From positions 3,432,001 to 3,496,000 of the forward strand of contig NZ_CP092968.1 in the NCBI RefSeq assembly GCF_027571405.1: a stretch of DNA of 64,000 nucleotides, read 5' to 3'. This document shows, piece after piece, positions 20,559-30,184 of the stretch (positions are counted from its first letter, which is position 1; the number at the start of each line of letters is the position of its first letter). Source of the stretch: Methylocystis parvus OBBP. GTDB lineage: Bacteria > Pseudomonadota > Alphaproteobacteria > Rhizobiales > Beijerinckiaceae. The translations under genes were made by a program, and so were the position numbers. The notes beneath the pieces are model-generated. The model was not told where the DNA came from. It did not search any database and saw only the letters and a list, made by a program, of their open reading frames with translations.

Positions 20559-21797
20559 TCAAAAGCGGTCGGCCCGATAGGGCGCCGGGTCGGTGAAAGG
20601 CGTTTCGGCGGTCATCAGCTCGGCGAGAAGCCGCCCCGAGACGGGTCCGAGCGTCAGGCCGTGATGGGCGTGGCCGAAATCGAACCACAGGCCCTTGTGG
20701 CGCGGGGCGGGGCCGAGCACGGGCAGCATATCGGGCAGGCAGGGCCGGGCGCCCTTCCAGGGCGCCGGGTCGAGCGCCGCGCCGAGAGGAAAAAGGTCCC
20801 GGGCGATCGGCTCGCAAAGCTCGATCTGCACGGGCGTCGGCGGCGCATCGCGCGTGGCGAATTCCGCGCCGCTGGTCAGGCGGACGCCTCTCGCCATCGG
20901 CGCAAGGAGGTAGCCATTATCCGCGTCGAGGATCGGATGGTTGAGCGTCGCGCCCGGCCCCGGCGCGTAATGCATGTGATAGCCGCGCTTGAAGCCGAAA
21001 GGCATCTCGTAGCCGTAGCGGCGGAAAATCTGGTCCGACCAGGGGCCGAGCGCGACGACGGCGTCGCGCGCGGCGATGCGCGCCCCATCGGGCCCCGCGA
21101 CGCTCCAGCGCCCGTCCGGCTCCTGTTCGAGGCTCAGCGCGTCGCCGCGAACGAAGCGCCCGCCGCGAGAGAGAAAGAGATCGGCATAGGCCTTGGCGAG
21201 CCCGCCCGGATCGCTGACCGAGGCGGTGTCGAGATAATGCGCGGCGCCCGCGACAGGGGCGAGAAAGGGCTCTCGCGCGGCGACGCCCGCCGCGTCGAGA
21301 ATGTCGATATGAAGGTCAAAGGCGCGCAGCTTTTCGGCGTCGGCGACGCCATGAGCGAGCGTCTCCTGCGTGCGAAAGAGCTTGATCCAGCCCGTGCGGC
21401 GGATGAGCGCCCCGGCCCCCGCCTGCTGGATCAAGGCTTCGTGCTCGACGAGGCTGTGCTCGATCAGCGGCCGGCGCGCGGCGACGCTCTTCGCCACCCG
21501 CTCCGGCGCGCTTTCCCGCCAGTAGCGCATGAGCCATGGCCCGACCGAGGGCAGGGCGGCGAGGTGGTAATGCGCCTCGGGCAGCAGGTTCAGCGCATAT
21601 TTGACGAGCCGGGCCGGGTCGCGCGGGAAGAGATAGGGGAAAATCGAGGAGCGCTCGATGAGCCCGGCATTGCCGAAGCTCGTCTCGAGCCCGGCGCCGC
21701 GGCGGTCCATCATGACGACGTCGCGTCCGCGCGCCTGAAGATGCAGGGCCGCCGAGACGCCGACCATGCCCGCGCCGAGAATGATCACATCCGCCAT
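20559..21797 (-). CDS. FAD-dependent oxidoreductase, D-amino acid dehydrogenase-like
   Basis: A 412-residue DAO/DadA-family flavoprotein. The Rossmann FAD motif is at the N-terminus (VIILGAGMVGVSAALHLQARG), followed by SFGNAGLIERSS. The C-terminal signature is LWFDFGHAHHGLTLGPVSGRLLAEL. The family oxidises D-amino acids to 2-oxo acids, passing electrons to the respiratory chain. No alanine racemase or regulator is adjacent, so the true substrate is open; N-acyl or cyclic amines are alternatives. Confidence 0.8.
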   Translation of the reverse strand: MADVIILGAGMVGVSAALHLQARGRDVVMMDRRGAGLETSFGNAGLIERSSIFPYLFPRDPARLVKYALNLLPEAHYHLAALPSVGPWLMRYWRESAPERVAKSVAARRPLIEHSLVEHEALIQQAGAGALIRRTGWIKLFRTQETLAHGVADAEKLRAFDLHIDILDAAGVAAREPFLAPVAGAAHYLDTASVSDPGGLAKAYADLFLSRGGRFVRGDALSLEQEPDGRWSVAGPDGARIAARDAVVALGPWSDQIFRRYGYEMPFGFKRGYHMHYAPGPGATLNHPILDADNGYLLAPMARGVRLTSGAEFATRDAPPTPVQIELCEPIARDLFPLGAALDPAPWKGARPCLPDMLPVLGPAPRHKGLWFDFGHAHHGLTLGPVSGRLLAELMTAETPFTDPAPYRADRF

Positions 21798-21884
21798 TCG
21801 CTTCTCCTGCCGCCATCTTCATATGGCCGGGCGTCCGCAAGATTACAGCCCAGCCAATGCAAGGCGCGTGCAATGGAGAACGCG

Positions 21885-22610
21885 TCAGCCGAAGAAGGAG
21901 GCGAGCCAATAGGCGGCGCCGGCGGCGAGTCCGCCGACCAGGAAGGTCTGCGCGCCGGATTTCAACGGATCGGCGCCCGTGAGCTTTCCCTTCACCGCGC
22001 CGAAGGACAGCAGCGCAACGCCGGTGACGATCGTCGAATGGACGAGCGCGTCTCTCACGTCGCCGCCGAGCATGTAGGGCGCGAGCGGAATCAGCCCGCC
22101 GACGAAATAGGCGGCGGCGATGGTGGCGGCGCTCACCGGCGCGCGTTTCGGATCGGGCTTTTCGAGCCCGAGCTCGAAGCGCATCATGAAGTCGACCCAG
22201 CGCTTTTTGTCCGCCGAGATCGCGGCGACGACCGAATCGGCTTCCCGGCCGCGCAGCCCATAATCGGCGAGAATTTCCCGGAGTTCGCGCCGCTCTTGTT
22301 CGGGAAGCTTCTCGACCTCGGCATATTCGCGCCGCTCTTCGGACTGGAAATGCTCATGATCGCTTTTCGCCGCGAGATAGCCGCCAAGCCCCATGGCGAT
22401 GGACCCCGCCACGATCTCGGCGAGCCCGGCCGTCACGACGAGGCGCGTCGAAGCGACGGCGGCCGTGACGCCGGCGGCGAGCGCGAAGGGAACGGTCAGC
22501 CCGTCCGCCATGCCGATGACGACGTCGCGGACGGTCTGGGAATTCAGGAAATGCCGCTCGACATGTTCGCCGGTTCCTGATTTGGCGCGGACCGCCCGCT
22601 CACCGCCCAT
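21885..22610 (-). CDS. VIT family protein (CCC1-like iron/manganese transporter)
   Basis: A 241-residue membrane protein. Hydrophobic segments flank a cytoplasmic helical domain rich in Glu/Arg (EERREYAEVEKLPEQERRE), as in VIT1-type transporters where that domain binds Fe2+. DVVIGMADGLTVPFALAAG matches the family's first helix, and PYMLGG and FLVGGLAAGAAYWLA are the last ones. The start at 22610 has GGGGAGG 6 bases upstream and gives family length, whereas the open frame to 22781 would overlap purB. Bacterial members export or store iron/manganese. It is divergent from purB. Confidence 0.85.
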   Translation of the reverse strand: MGGERAVRAKSGTGEHVERHFLNSQTVRDVVIGMADGLTVPFALAAGVTAAVASTRLVVTAGLAEIVAGSIAMGLGGYLAAKSDHEHFQSEERREYAEVEKLPEQERRELREILADYGLRGREADSVVAAISADKKRWVDFMMRFELGLEKPDPKRAPVSAATIAAAYFVGGLIPLAPYMLGGDVRDALVHSTIVTGVALLSFGAVKGKLTGADPLKSGAQTFLVGGLAAGAAYWLASFFG

Positions 22611-22779
22611 CCGATGCCTCCCCCAGGCGCCGCCCGAGACCTGTGGTAATGTTAGCGGCATTCCGCGCGACAAGCGATATGGGCGCCAGACGGCGCTCGC
22701 CGCCAGCTCGCGCTTTTGCGCTTTCCGCCTCGCCGTGCTAGCGCGAGCCCTCCCGATTGGAAGAGTCCCGAGACCGCCC

Positions 22780-24087
22780 ATGATCCCCCGCTATTCCCGA
22801 CCCGAGATGACGTCCATCTGGGAGCCGCAGACGCGCTTCCGCATCTGGTTCGAGATCGAGGCCTATGCCTGTGAGGCCCTGGCGGAGATCGGCGTCATTC
22901 CGAAGGAGAGCGCCAGAAATATCTGGGAGAAGGCGAAGGACGTCACCTTCGACGTCGCGCGCATCGACGAGATCGAGCGCGTCACGAAGCATGACGTCAT
23001 CGCCTTCCTCACCCATCTCGCCGAGTTCATTGGTCCGGATTCGCGTTTCGTGCATCAGGGGATGACGTCGTCGGACGTGCTCGACACCTGCCTCGCCGTG
23101 CAGCTCACGCGCGCGGCGGACCTGCTCATCGCCGACGTCGACAAATTGCTTGCGGCGATCAAGAAGCGGGCTCTCGAGCACAAATTCACGCCGACCATCG
23201 GCCGCTCGCACGGCATTCACGCCGAGCCCGTGACCTTCGGCCTCAAAATGGCGCAGGCCTATGCGGAGTTCATGCGCGCGCGGGAGCGTCTCGCGGCGGC
23301 GCGCAAGGAGGTCGCGACCTGCGCGATTTCGGGCGCCGTCGGCACTTTCGCCAATATTGATCCGCGCGTCGAAGAATATGTCGCGGAGAAACTCGGCCTC
23401 GTCCCGGAGCCCGTGTCGACGCAGGTCATACCGCGCGACCGCCACGCCGCCTTCTTCGCGACGCTCGGCGTCGTCGCCTCGTCGGTCGAGCGGCTCGCCA
23501 TCGAAGTGCGCCACCTGCAGCGCACCGAGGTGCTCGAAGCCGAGGAATATTTCTCGGCGGGGCAGAAGGGCTCCTCCGCCATGCCGCATAAGCGCAATCC
23601 GGTGCTCACCGAAAATCTCACCGGCCTCGCGCGTCTCGTGCGCGGCATGGCGATTCCGGCGATGGAGAATGTCGCGCTCTGGCACGAGCGCGACATTTCG
23701 CATTCCTCCGTCGAGCGCATGATCGGCCCCGACGCTACTGTGACGCTCGATTTTGCGCTGGCGCGCCTTGCCAACGTCATCGACAATCTGCTCGTTTACC
23801 CCGAGAACATGCAGAAGAATCTGGACCGGCTGGGCGGGCTCGTCCATTCGCAGCGCGTGCTGCTGGCGCTGACGCAAAAGGGCGTGTCGCGCGAGGACGC
23901 CTACGCCTTCGTGCAACGCAACGCCATGCCGGTCTGGCGCGGCGAAGGAGAATTCCGCACGCTGCTCGGCCAGGACAAGGACGTAAGCGCCAAACTGTCG
24001 CCCGCGGAGCTGGACGAGCTGTTCGACCTTTCGTACCATTTCAAGCATGTGGACACGATCTTCCGCCGGGTGTTCGGCGAGGGGTGA
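22780..24087 (+). CDS. purB: adenylosuccinate lyase
   Basis: A 435-residue fumarase/aspartase-superfamily enzyme that cleaves SAICAR and adenylosuccinate in purine synthesis. It starts MIPRYSRPEM, the common alphaproteobacterial N-terminus. The fumarate-lyase signature SAGQKGSSAMPHKRNP is present, as are the TSSDVLDT substrate segment and the catalytic GRSHGIHAEP histidine region. The open frame reaches back to 22393, but that part is a shadow of the VIT gene. purH lies 18 kb downstream and is not linked. Confidence 0.95.
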   Translation: MIPRYSRPEMTSIWEPQTRFRIWFEIEAYACEALAEIGVIPKESARNIWEKAKDVTFDVARIDEIERVTKHDVIAFLTHLAEFIGPDSRFVHQGMTSSDVLDTCLAVQLTRAADLLIADVDKLLAAIKKRALEHKFTPTIGRSHGIHAEPVTFGLKMAQAYAEFMRARERLAAARKEVATCAISGAVGTFANIDPRVEEYVAEKLGLVPEPVSTQVIPRDRHAAFFATLGVVASSVERLAIEVRHLQRTEVLEAEEYFSAGQKGSSAMPHKRNPVLTENLTGLARLVRGMAIPAMENVALWHERDISHSSVERMIGPDATVTLDFALARLANVIDNLLVYPENMQKNLDRLGGLVHSQRVLLALTQKGVSREDAYAFVQRNAMPVWRGEGEFRTLLGQDKDVSAKLSPAELDELFDLSYHFKHVDTIFRRVFGEG

Positions 24088-24096
24088 ACGAACGCG

Positions 24097-24582
24097 TCAG
24101 TCGATGCGCGGCGGAATGGGCTCCCGCCGCCATCTATGCTTTTTCATGAAGACGGCGTTGGCGTCGATCTCCGAATAGCCGAGACGCACTTCCTGCGCGA
24201 AGGCGATCAAGGCGCCGGTGAAGAGCGCCATGGCGATCACGAAGAGCGTCGCCGCGCCATATTCGTGGCGAAGCCGCATCAACGCCGATGCGAAGGCGAT
24301 GATGACGAGAACGCTCGTCACGACGCAGCTCGCCACGCCCCAATAGATCGAACGATGCACCAGCTTGGCGCGCCGCCGCAGGATCGGAAGTTCGATCTTG
24401 CGATGCGCCTGCGCATCCTCGTCGCTCAGTTCGGCGAGATCGCGCGAACGATCGACGAGGCGGTCGAGCCGCGACATCAGCACGCTCAAAAGCTGCGCCT
24501 CAGCGGCGAGGAGAAAGGCGGGTCCGGTGACCTGCGAGATGACGTTGGAGAGCTGTTCGATAGAGGGCGGTTCGATATACAT
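24097..24582 (-). CDS. DUF2721 domain membrane protein
   Basis: A 161-residue protein. It starts MYIEPPSIEQLSNVISQVTGP, and the body (GPAFLLAAEAQLLSVLMSRLDRLVDRSR) is typical of DUF2721, with two hydrophobic helices near residues 82-130. Function unknown in the family. The start at 24582 is preferred to 24636 because it opens at the conserved N-terminus, though no strong ribosome site is visible. It is convergent with purB, 10 bases from its stop, and downstream of the AAA ATPase on the same strand. Confidence 0.7.
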   Translation of the reverse strand: MYIEPPSIEQLSNVISQVTGPAFLLAAEAQLLSVLMSRLDRLVDRSRDLAELSDEDAQAHRKIELPILRRRAKLVHRSIYWGVASCVVTSVLVIIAFASALMRLRHEYGAATLFVIAMALFTGALIAFAQEVRLGYSEIDANAVFMKKHRWRREPIPPRID

Positions 24583-24639
24583 GGCGGGTCTCGCGCTGTT
24601 TGCGCATAGCAATGGCGTGGAGGCGGCCGCCGTCAAGCC

Positions 24640-25794
24640 TCAACGCGACGGCCAGACCCATTTCGGCTTGTCATGCGCGGGGGCGAGGGTCTCGCCCAGT
24701 TGTTTTTCCAGGGCGATCTCCACGCAGCGCTCGTCGTCGCCGAGCTCCGAGACGAGCTTCGCCGAATGGGAGACGACGACGAGCTGCGTATTCTTGGCGA
24801 CCCTGAGCATCAATCTGGCGAGCGGGCCGATGAGGCTCGGATGCAGGCTGGATTCGGGTTCGTTGAACACCATCAGGGGCGGCGGACGCGGCGTCAGAAG
24901 CGCGGCGACGAGCAGCAGATAACGCAGCGTGCCTTCGGAAAGCTCGGCCGCGCGCAAAGGGCGCAGGAGCCCATGCTGGCGCATGAGCGTTTCGAAATAG
25001 CCGGCCGTGGTTGAGAGATCGATCCTGCTCCCCGGAAAGGCGTCGCCGATCGTCTCGCGCAGCGCCTCCGCCTCGCCGATCTCCATGATGGTGGCGAGCG
25101 CCGCTGCGAGATCGGCGCCGTCATCGGCGAGCGCCGGCGTATAGGTGCCGATCTGCGGCCGTCGCGCCGGCGCCTCCCGGTCGGCGCGCAGATTGTCGTA
25201 GAAGCGCCAGCGCCGCATCGTCTCACGCAGAACGGCGAGATCGTAGGCGCTGCGTATATCCGCGCAATGCGTCATCATGCTGTCGACGCCGGCGAGCGAG
25301 GCCGCCGCCTGTCGCCAGCCGCCATTCTCGTCGCGGATGCGCACGCCGGGGCCGCGGCGTTCAGCGAAAAGATTGCTGCGGCCGAGATAGTCGCCAGTCC
25401 ATTGCGCCTCGACTTTTATTTCCGGATCGAGGCCGAAAACGCCGCCCTGAGTCGAACTCGGGCCGAGGTCGATCGCGTAGCCATATGCGTCCGAGGCGAA
25501 GCCGAGCTTCACGCCCTTGGGCGCTTGCCGCACCAGCCCCTGGATTTTTTCCTCGCCCGCCTTCATGGCGCGGGAAAATTTCTCCGGCCCCGCCCAAAGC
25601 GTCGAGTCGAGACCGCCCTCCAGCGCCAGCGACTGGACGATCCGCCCCTGCGCGACGTCGGCGAGAAGCCGCAAGGCGCGATAGAGGCTGGATTTGCCGG
25701 CGCCGTTGGCGCCAGTGACGATGGTCAGCGGCCCCGGCGCGAGGACCAGTTCGCGGATGGATCGATAACCTGAAATGGCGAGGCGGGTAATCAC
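24640..25794 (-). CDS. stand-alone AAA ATPase (RecF/SMC-like, AAA_21 type)
   Basis: A 384-residue ATPase with Walker A GANGAGKSS near residue 31, an ABC-type signature region ELSEGTLRYLLLVAALL, Walker B-like PLMVFNEPESSLHP and the switch histidine in LVVVSHSAKLV. It is a single-domain member with a short central insertion and no nuclease or TOPRIM domain, unlike OLD proteins. Similar proteins are found both as housekeeping genes of unknown role and in defence systems. Here no effector gene is adjacent, so no defence role is claimed. It is divergent from ccmI. Confidence 0.8.
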   Translation of the reverse strand: MITRLAISGYRSIRELVLAPGPLTIVTGANGAGKSSLYRALRLLADVAQGRIVQSLALEGGLDSTLWAGPEKFSRAMKAGEEKIQGLVRQAPKGVKLGFASDAYGYAIDLGPSSTQGGVFGLDPEIKVEAQWTGDYLGRSNLFAERRGPGVRIRDENGGWRQAAASLAGVDSMMTHCADIRSAYDLAVLRETMRRWRFYDNLRADREAPARRPQIGTYTPALADDGADLAAALATIMEIGEAEALRETIGDAFPGSRIDLSTTAGYFETLMRQHGLLRPLRAAELSEGTLRYLLLVAALLTPRPPPLMVFNEPESSLHPSLIGPLARLMLRVAKNTQLVVVSHSAKLVSELGDDERCVEIALEKQLGETLAPAHDKPKWVWPSR

Positions 25795-25896
25795 TGTTCC
25801 AAAAGCCTTTCGAACCGCTTTTATGCCAGCGATTCCATGCGTGACAAAGCGTGTGGCACTTCCAATAAGCTCCGCGAAGCCTTAAACAGCGCTCCC

Positions 25897-27042
25897 ATGA
25901 TCTGGCTTATCTTCGCCCTTTTGACCGGCGCCGCGGTTATGGCCGTTCTCCTGCCGCTGGCCGCGCGCGGCGAGGCGAAAGACGCCAACGCCGCCGACAT
26001 CGCCTTTTTCGAGGAGCAGATCGCCGAGATCGAGCGCGAGCGCGCCGAGGGCCGTCTCGACGCGGCGGAGGCCGAGGCCGCGAAGACGGAAGCCGCCCGC
26101 CGCCTGCTGCGCGCGGAGGCCGCTCCCAAGGCGGCCGCCCGAGGCTCTCGCAAGGCGGCGCTCGTGGCGGCGTTGAGCGCCATCGTCGTCATCCCTCTTG
26201 TCGCCGTCCCGCTCTATCTGAAGCTCGGCCGATCCAACGCGCCCGACATGCCGCTGACGGCGCGCCTCGAAGCCGCGCCCGAGCGCAACGACCTCTCCGG
26301 CGCCGTCGCCCGCATCGAGCAGCATTTGCGCGAGCATCCCGAGGACGGGCGCGGATTCGAGGTGGTCGCGCCTTATTATCTGCGCGCCGGCCGAGGCGAG
26401 GAAGCGATCGACGCCTACGCCAAGGCGCTGACATTGCTCGGCCCCACCGCCGAGCGCCACGCCAATCTCGGACAGGCGCGCATGATCGTCGCCGAGGGCA
26501 AGGTGACGGCGGAAGCGAAGAAGGATTTCGAGGCCGCGCTGGCGCTCGATCCGGCGAATGTCATGGCCGCCTATTATCTCGGGCTCGGCGCCGAGCAGGC
26601 GGGCGAGAAGGACAAGGCGATCGAGATTTTCGCGAGGCTCGAAGCCGATGCGCCGGCCGGGGCCGCCTATCTGCGCTCCGTGCGCCAACGCCTCGCCGAA
26701 CTGCGCGGCGAAAGCGCGTCCCGCCCGCCCTTCGCCTCGGCGCCTGCCGAACAGGAGACGGCTCAGGGGCCGTCGAGCGCGCAGGGCAAGGCTATCGCCG
26801 CCATGCCGGCCGATGAACGCGCGGCGATGATCCGCGGCATGGTGGAGAAACTCGCCGCACGGCTCGAAAGCAAGGGCGACGACGTCGAGGGCTGGTTGCG
26901 TCTCATTCGCGCCTATAGCGTTCTCGCGGAGCCGGAAAAGGCGAAGAAGGCCGTGGCCGACGCGCGCAAGGCGCTCGTGGGGAAAGAGACGGAAGCCGCC
27001 CGCGTCGAGGCGCTGGCGAAGGAATTGAACATCGGGGGGTGA
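25897..27042 (+). CDS. ccmI: c-type cytochrome biogenesis protein CcmI (CycH)
   Basis: A 381-residue membrane-anchored TPR protein that presents apocytochrome c to the CcmFH heme lyase. It begins with a transmembrane helix ([20 protein letters not shown]), then a leucine-zipper-like cytoplasmic segment rich in Glu/Arg, a second helix ([21 protein letters not shown]) and TPR repeats around residues 120-260. The frame is open from 25837, but the ATG at 25897 starts at the conserved helix. It is the first gene of a cycHJKL-type cluster. Confidence 0.9.
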   Translation: MIWLIFALLTGAAVMAVLLPLAARGEAKDANAADIAFFEEQIAEIERERAEGRLDAAEAEAAKTEAARRLLRAEAAPKAAARGSRKAALVAALSAIVVIPLVAVPLYLKLGRSNAPDMPLTARLEAAPERNDLSGAVARIEQHLREHPEDGRGFEVVAPYYLRAGRGEEAIDAYAKALTLLGPTAERHANLGQARMIVAEGKVTAEAKKDFEAALALDPANVMAAYYLGLGAEQAGEKDKAIEIFARLEADAPAGAAYLRSVRQRLAELRGESASRPPFASAPAEQETAQGPSSAQGKAIAAMPADERAAMIRGMVEKLAARLESKGDDVEGWLRLIRAYSVLAEPEKAKKAVADARKALVGKETEAARVEALAKELNIGG

Positions 27043-27172
27043 GCCCCCTCCCTGTCCCTCCCCCGCCAAAGCGGGAGAGGGGACGTTCACGATCGACGTG
27101 AGCGGCTGTGTCAATGAAGGCCCGCGCCTCGCTCCTTCTCCCGCGAAGCGGGGGGAGGGTTGGGGAGGGGGC
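27043..27172 (+). repeat. nested palindromic repeat between ccmI and ccmE
   Basis: About 130 bases that start at the ccmI stop. Outer arms (CCCCCTCCCTGTCCCTC... and ...GGGTTGGGGAGGGGG) are imperfect inverted repeats. Each arm also holds its own hairpin (CCCCCGC-CAAA-GCGGGAG and TCTCCCGC-GAA-GCGGGGGGA). The same CCCTCCCC/GGGGAGGG theme recurs elsewhere in the window. The element ends 18 bases before the ccmE start and leaves no obvious ribosome site. Confidence 0.7.
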
Positions 27173-27190
27173 GAAACCGGCGAAACAAAA

Positions 27191-27628
27191 ATGACCCGCA
27201 AAGGCAAGAGACTCACGCTCATCATCGGCGCGCTGGCCATTCTCGGGCTCGCGGCGGGCCTCGTGCTGTTCGCGTTGCGCGACAATATCGTCTTTTTCTA
27301 CACGCCTTCGGAGCTGGCGCAGAAACAGATCGCGCCCGGCGCGCGGCTGCGGATCGGGGGGCTCGTGAAGGAAGGCAGCGTCGTGAAGAACGGCAAGGAC
27401 GTGACTTTCGCCGTCACCGACAAGACGAGGGATCTCGCCATCGCCTTTACGGGCCTCTTGCCCGATCTCTTCCGTGAAGGGCAGGGCGTCGTCGTCGACG
27501 GCGTGCTGGGCGCGGACGGCGCGTTCAAGGCCGACAGCGTCCTCGCCAAGCATGACGAGCGCTACATGCCCAAAGACGTCGCGGACAGACTGAAAGCGCA
27601 GGGCGTGTGGCAGGGAGAGAAGAAGTGA
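27191..27628 (+). CDS. ccmE: cytochrome c maturation heme chaperone CcmE (CycJ)
   Basis: A 145-residue periplasmic chaperone anchored by an N-terminal helix ([22 protein letters not shown]). It holds heme covalently on its histidine and passes it to CcmF/H. The heme-binding segment [11 protein letters not shown] near the C-terminus contains the conserved histidine and tyrosine. An OB-fold core ([20 protein letters not shown]) is visible. The ATG at 27191 is the first that gives the proper anchor. Second gene of the cluster, separated from both neighbours by repeats. Confidence 0.95.
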   Translation: MTRKGKRLTLIIGALAILGLAAGLVLFALRDNIVFFYTPSELAQKQIAPGARLRIGGLVKEGSVVKNGKDVTFAVTDKTRDLAIAFTGLLPDLFREGQGVVVDGVLGADGAFKADSVLAKHDERYMPKDVADRLKAQGVWQGEKK

Positions 27629-27635
27629 CGGTTCC

Positions 27636-27719
27636 CGTCATTGCGAGGAGCGCAAGCGACGAAGCAATCCAAGAGCGTCGTCGTGAAGCTGGATTGCTTC
27701 GCTTCGCTCGCAATGACGG
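27636..27719 (+). repeat. GTCATTGCGAG-family palindromic repeat (ccmE-ccmF junction)
   Basis: An inverted repeat. The left arm CGTCATTGCGAGGAGCGCAA...GAAGCAATCCA faces the right arm CTGGATTGCTTCGCTTCGCT...CAATGACG. The arms differ by a few bases, with a short asymmetrical centre. The same arm sequence occurs at 52.2-52.4 kb and 58.0 kb. It starts 7 bases after the ccmE stop and ends 18 bases before the ccmF start. Confidence 0.8.
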
Positions 27720-27737
27720 AGCCGAAAAGGTGGGCAT

Positions 27738-29714
27738 ATGATCGTCGAAACCGGACATTACGCGCTCGTTCTCGCGCTCGCCCTCGCGCTGATGCAGTTC
27801 GCCATTCCGCTCGCCGGCGCGCGGATGAACGACGTCGCGCTGATGCGCGTCGCGCGGCCGACCGCCATCGCGCAATTTCTCTTCATCGCCTTCTCCTACG
27901 GCGCGCTGACCTATGCGCATGTCGTCTCCGACTTCTCGCTCGTCAACGTCATCGAGAATTCGCACTCGCTGAAGCCCTTCATCTATAAAATCTCGGGCGT
28001 GTGGGGGAATCATGAAGGCTCCATGCTCCTTTGGGTGCTGGTGCTCTCGCTCTGCGGCGCGCTGATCGCGATCTTCTCGTCGGCCATGCCCGACAAATTA
28101 CGCGCCGACGCGCTCGCCGTGCAGGGTCTGCTCGGCGCGGCCTTTCTGCTTTTCATCCTGCTGACCTCGAATCCCTTCGCGCGCGTCGATCAGCCGCCAT
28201 GGGAGGGCCGCGACCTCAATCCGATCCTTCAGGACCCCGGCCTCGCGATCCACCCGCCGCTGCTTTATCTCGGCTATGTCGGCTTCTCGATCGTCTTCTC
28301 CTTCGCAGCGGCGGCGCTTATCGGCGGGCGCATCGACGCCGCCTGGGCGCGCTTCGCCCGGCCCTGGACGCTTTTCGCCTGGGTGGCGCTGACGCTCGGC
28401 ATCGCCATGGGCTCCTACTGGGCCTATTACACGCTGGGCTGGGGCGGCTTCTGGTTCTGGGACCCGGTCGAGAACGCCTCCCTCATGCCCTGGATCGCCG
28501 GTACGGCGCTCCTCCACAGCGCGGCGGTGATGGAGAAGCGCGAGGCGCTGAAGGTCTGGACGATCTTCCTGTCGATTCTGGCCTTCTCGCTCTCTCTGCT
28601 CGGCACCTTCCTCGTGCGTTCCGGCGTGCTGACCTCCGTGCACGCCTTTGCGAGCGATCCCGAGCGCGGCGTGTTCATTCTCGCCATCCTCGTCTTCTTC
28701 ATCGGCGGCGCGCTGGCGCTCTTCGCCGTGCGCGCGGGGTCGCTTCCCGTGGGCGGGCTCTTCTCGCCCATCTCGCGCGAGGGCGCGCTGGTCCTTAACA
28801 ACCTGCTTCTTTCCGCGAGCTGCGCGACGGTCGTCATCGGCACGCTCTATCCGCTGGCGCTCGAGGCGCTGACGGGCGAGAAGATTTCGGTCGGCGCGCC
28901 CTTCTTCAACACGGTGCTGATCCCGATCGCGCTGCCGCTCGCTTTGCTCATGCCCGTCGGCCAGATGCTCGCCTGGAAGCGCGGCGATTTGCCGGCTGCG
29001 CTTCAGCGCCTGCGCGCGGCCTTCGCCGTCGGCGTCTTCGCGGCGGCGCTGTTCGGCGCGATGTACGGAACGCCTTTCCTCTCCATCGTCACGGGAGGCC
29101 TCGCGGTCTATCTCGTCATTGGCGGCGTGAGCGACATCGCCCAGCGCGCGACCTTCCGCGCCTCCTCGGCGGGCGCCGTCTTCGCGCGCCTCGCCGGCCT
29201 GCCGCTTTCCGCCTGGGGCACGTCGATCTCGCATGCGGGCATGGGGCTGACATTGCTCGGCCTCGCCGCGACGGGTTGGGGCGTCGAGAACATTCTCGCC
29301 ATGAAGCCCGGCGAATATCACGACGTCGGTCCCTACAAGCTCGCGATCGAGGAGCTCTCGCCGCGCCAGGGCCCGAACTATTCGGAAATCTACGCCGCGA
29401 TGGACGTGCGTTCGGGCGGACGGACAATCGCGAAGATCGAACCCGCCAAGCGCTATTATCAGGCGCGCAAGATGCAGCGCTCCGAGGCCGGCATTGCGAC
29501 GCTCGGACTGGGGCAGATCTACGCCGCCATCGGCGAATCGCATCCGGACGGGACGATCGACGCGCGGCTTTACTGGAAGCCCTTCGTGACGCTGATCTGG
29601 ATCGGCGCGCTGGTCATGGCGCTGGGCGGCGCTTGCTCGCTGGCGGACCGGCGCCTGCGCATCGGCGTGGCGCGGCGGGCGAAGGTTGCAGCGATGCCGG
29701 AGGCGGCGGAATGA
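27738..29714 (+). CDS. ccmF: heme lyase subunit CcmF (CycK)
   Basis: A 658-residue polytopic protein that, with CcmH and CcmI, attaches heme to apocytochrome c. The tryptophan-rich heme-handling WWD motif is present (GWGGFWFWDPVENAS), along with conserved periplasmic histidines and about fifteen transmembrane helices. AAGG lies 7 bases before the ATG at 27738. Its stop overlaps an ATG (ATGA at 29711) that is in frame with ccmH 450 bases further on, a likely relic of direct coupling to ccmH. Confidence 0.95.
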   Translation: MIVETGHYALVLALALALMQFAIPLAGARMNDVALMRVARPTAIAQFLFIAFSYGALTYAHVVSDFSLVNVIENSHSLKPFIYKISGVWGNHEGSMLLWVLVLSLCGALIAIFSSAMPDKLRADALAVQGLLGAAFLLFILLTSNPFARVDQPPWEGRDLNPILQDPGLAIHPPLLYLGYVGFSIVFSFAAAALIGGRIDAAWARFARPWTLFAWVALTLGIAMGSYWAYYTLGWGGFWFWDPVENASLMPWIAGTALLHSAAVMEKREALKVWTIFLSILAFSLSLLGTFLVRSGVLTSVHAFASDPERGVFILAILVFFIGGALALFAVRAGSLPVGGLFSPISREGALVLNNLLLSASCATVVIGTLYPLALEALTGEKISVGAPFFNTVLIPIALPLALLMPVGQMLAWKRGDLPAALQRLRAAFAVGVFAAALFGAMYGTPFLSIVTGGLAVYLVIGGVSDIAQRATFRASSAGAVFARLAGLPLSAWGTSISHAGMGLTLLGLAATGWGVENILAMKPGEYHDVGPYKLAIEELSPRQGPNYSEIYAAMDVRSGGRTIAKIEPAKRYYQARKMQRSEAGIATLGLGQIYAAIGESHPDGTIDARLYWKPFVTLIWIGALVMALGGACSLADRRLRIGVARRAKVAAMPEAAE

Positions 29715-29821
29715 GGGACAGAAACGCCCAGCTCCAAGATATTCCTGCCGATTTGGGGGCCGCCGCGGCGACCCCCACCCTTGATCCCCCCCTGCAAGGG
29801 GAAGGGAGGCGGCCCGGAGGG

Positions 29822-30017
29822 CAATCGGGTGAACAACCATATTGGACGTTAGCCGCCCAATACCTCCCCTTTACGGGGAGGTCGGCGGTCGAAGACCGCC
29901 GGGTGGGGTTCGCGCCGCATTACATTGATAGAGCTTTACCCCACCCGGCCCTGCTTCGCAGGGCCACCCTCCCCGTAAAGGGGAGGGATGGGCTCATGCT
30001 CAGCGTTCATCCGATTG
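29822..30017 (+). mobile_element. MITE-like element copy A (196 bp)
   Basis: The termini are CAATCGGGTGAAC and its near-perfect inverse GTTCATCCGATTG. Inside are a GTTAGCCGCCC segment, a hairpin CCTCCCC-TTTA-CGGGGAGG, a second hairpin CGGCGGTC-GAA-GACCGCCG, GGTGGGG...CCCCACC arms, and a final CCCTCCCC-GTAA-AGGGGAGGG. Copies B (56355-56554) and C (57802-57999) share this order and orientation. It codes for nothing convincing. The 29715-29821 and 30018-30184 flanks contain only further GC-rich hairpins (for example CCTCCCC...GGGGAGG at 30084-30107), so the whole 470-base junction lacks an independent gene. Confidence 0.75.
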
Positions 30018-30184
30018 CCCTGAGGCGGCTCGTTTCCGAGATTCTCGGTGTCGGTCGCCAGTTACGGATGACGCCGCTTCATTCCTCCCCCGCGAAGCGC
30101 GGGGAGGGGCAGGGGCGGTTCGGCCGCGATAATCCTGGTCGTGACGCTCGCAAGCCCGTCATCTCGAACCGAGGCAAGGCAGGG

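Noticed and set aside
22393-22779. N-terminal extension of the purB frame
   Set aside because: It overlaps the divergent VIT gene and adds no conserved sequence; the start at 22780 gives the known enzyme length.
24640-25794. AAA ATPase as part of a phage-defence system
   Set aside because: No nuclease, protease or reverse transcriptase partner is adjacent; neighbours are ccmI and a DUF2721 gene.
29276-29710. Further upstream part of the ccmH frame, inside ccmF
   Set aside because: It lies inside ccmF in another frame and is low complexity; ccmF is certain.
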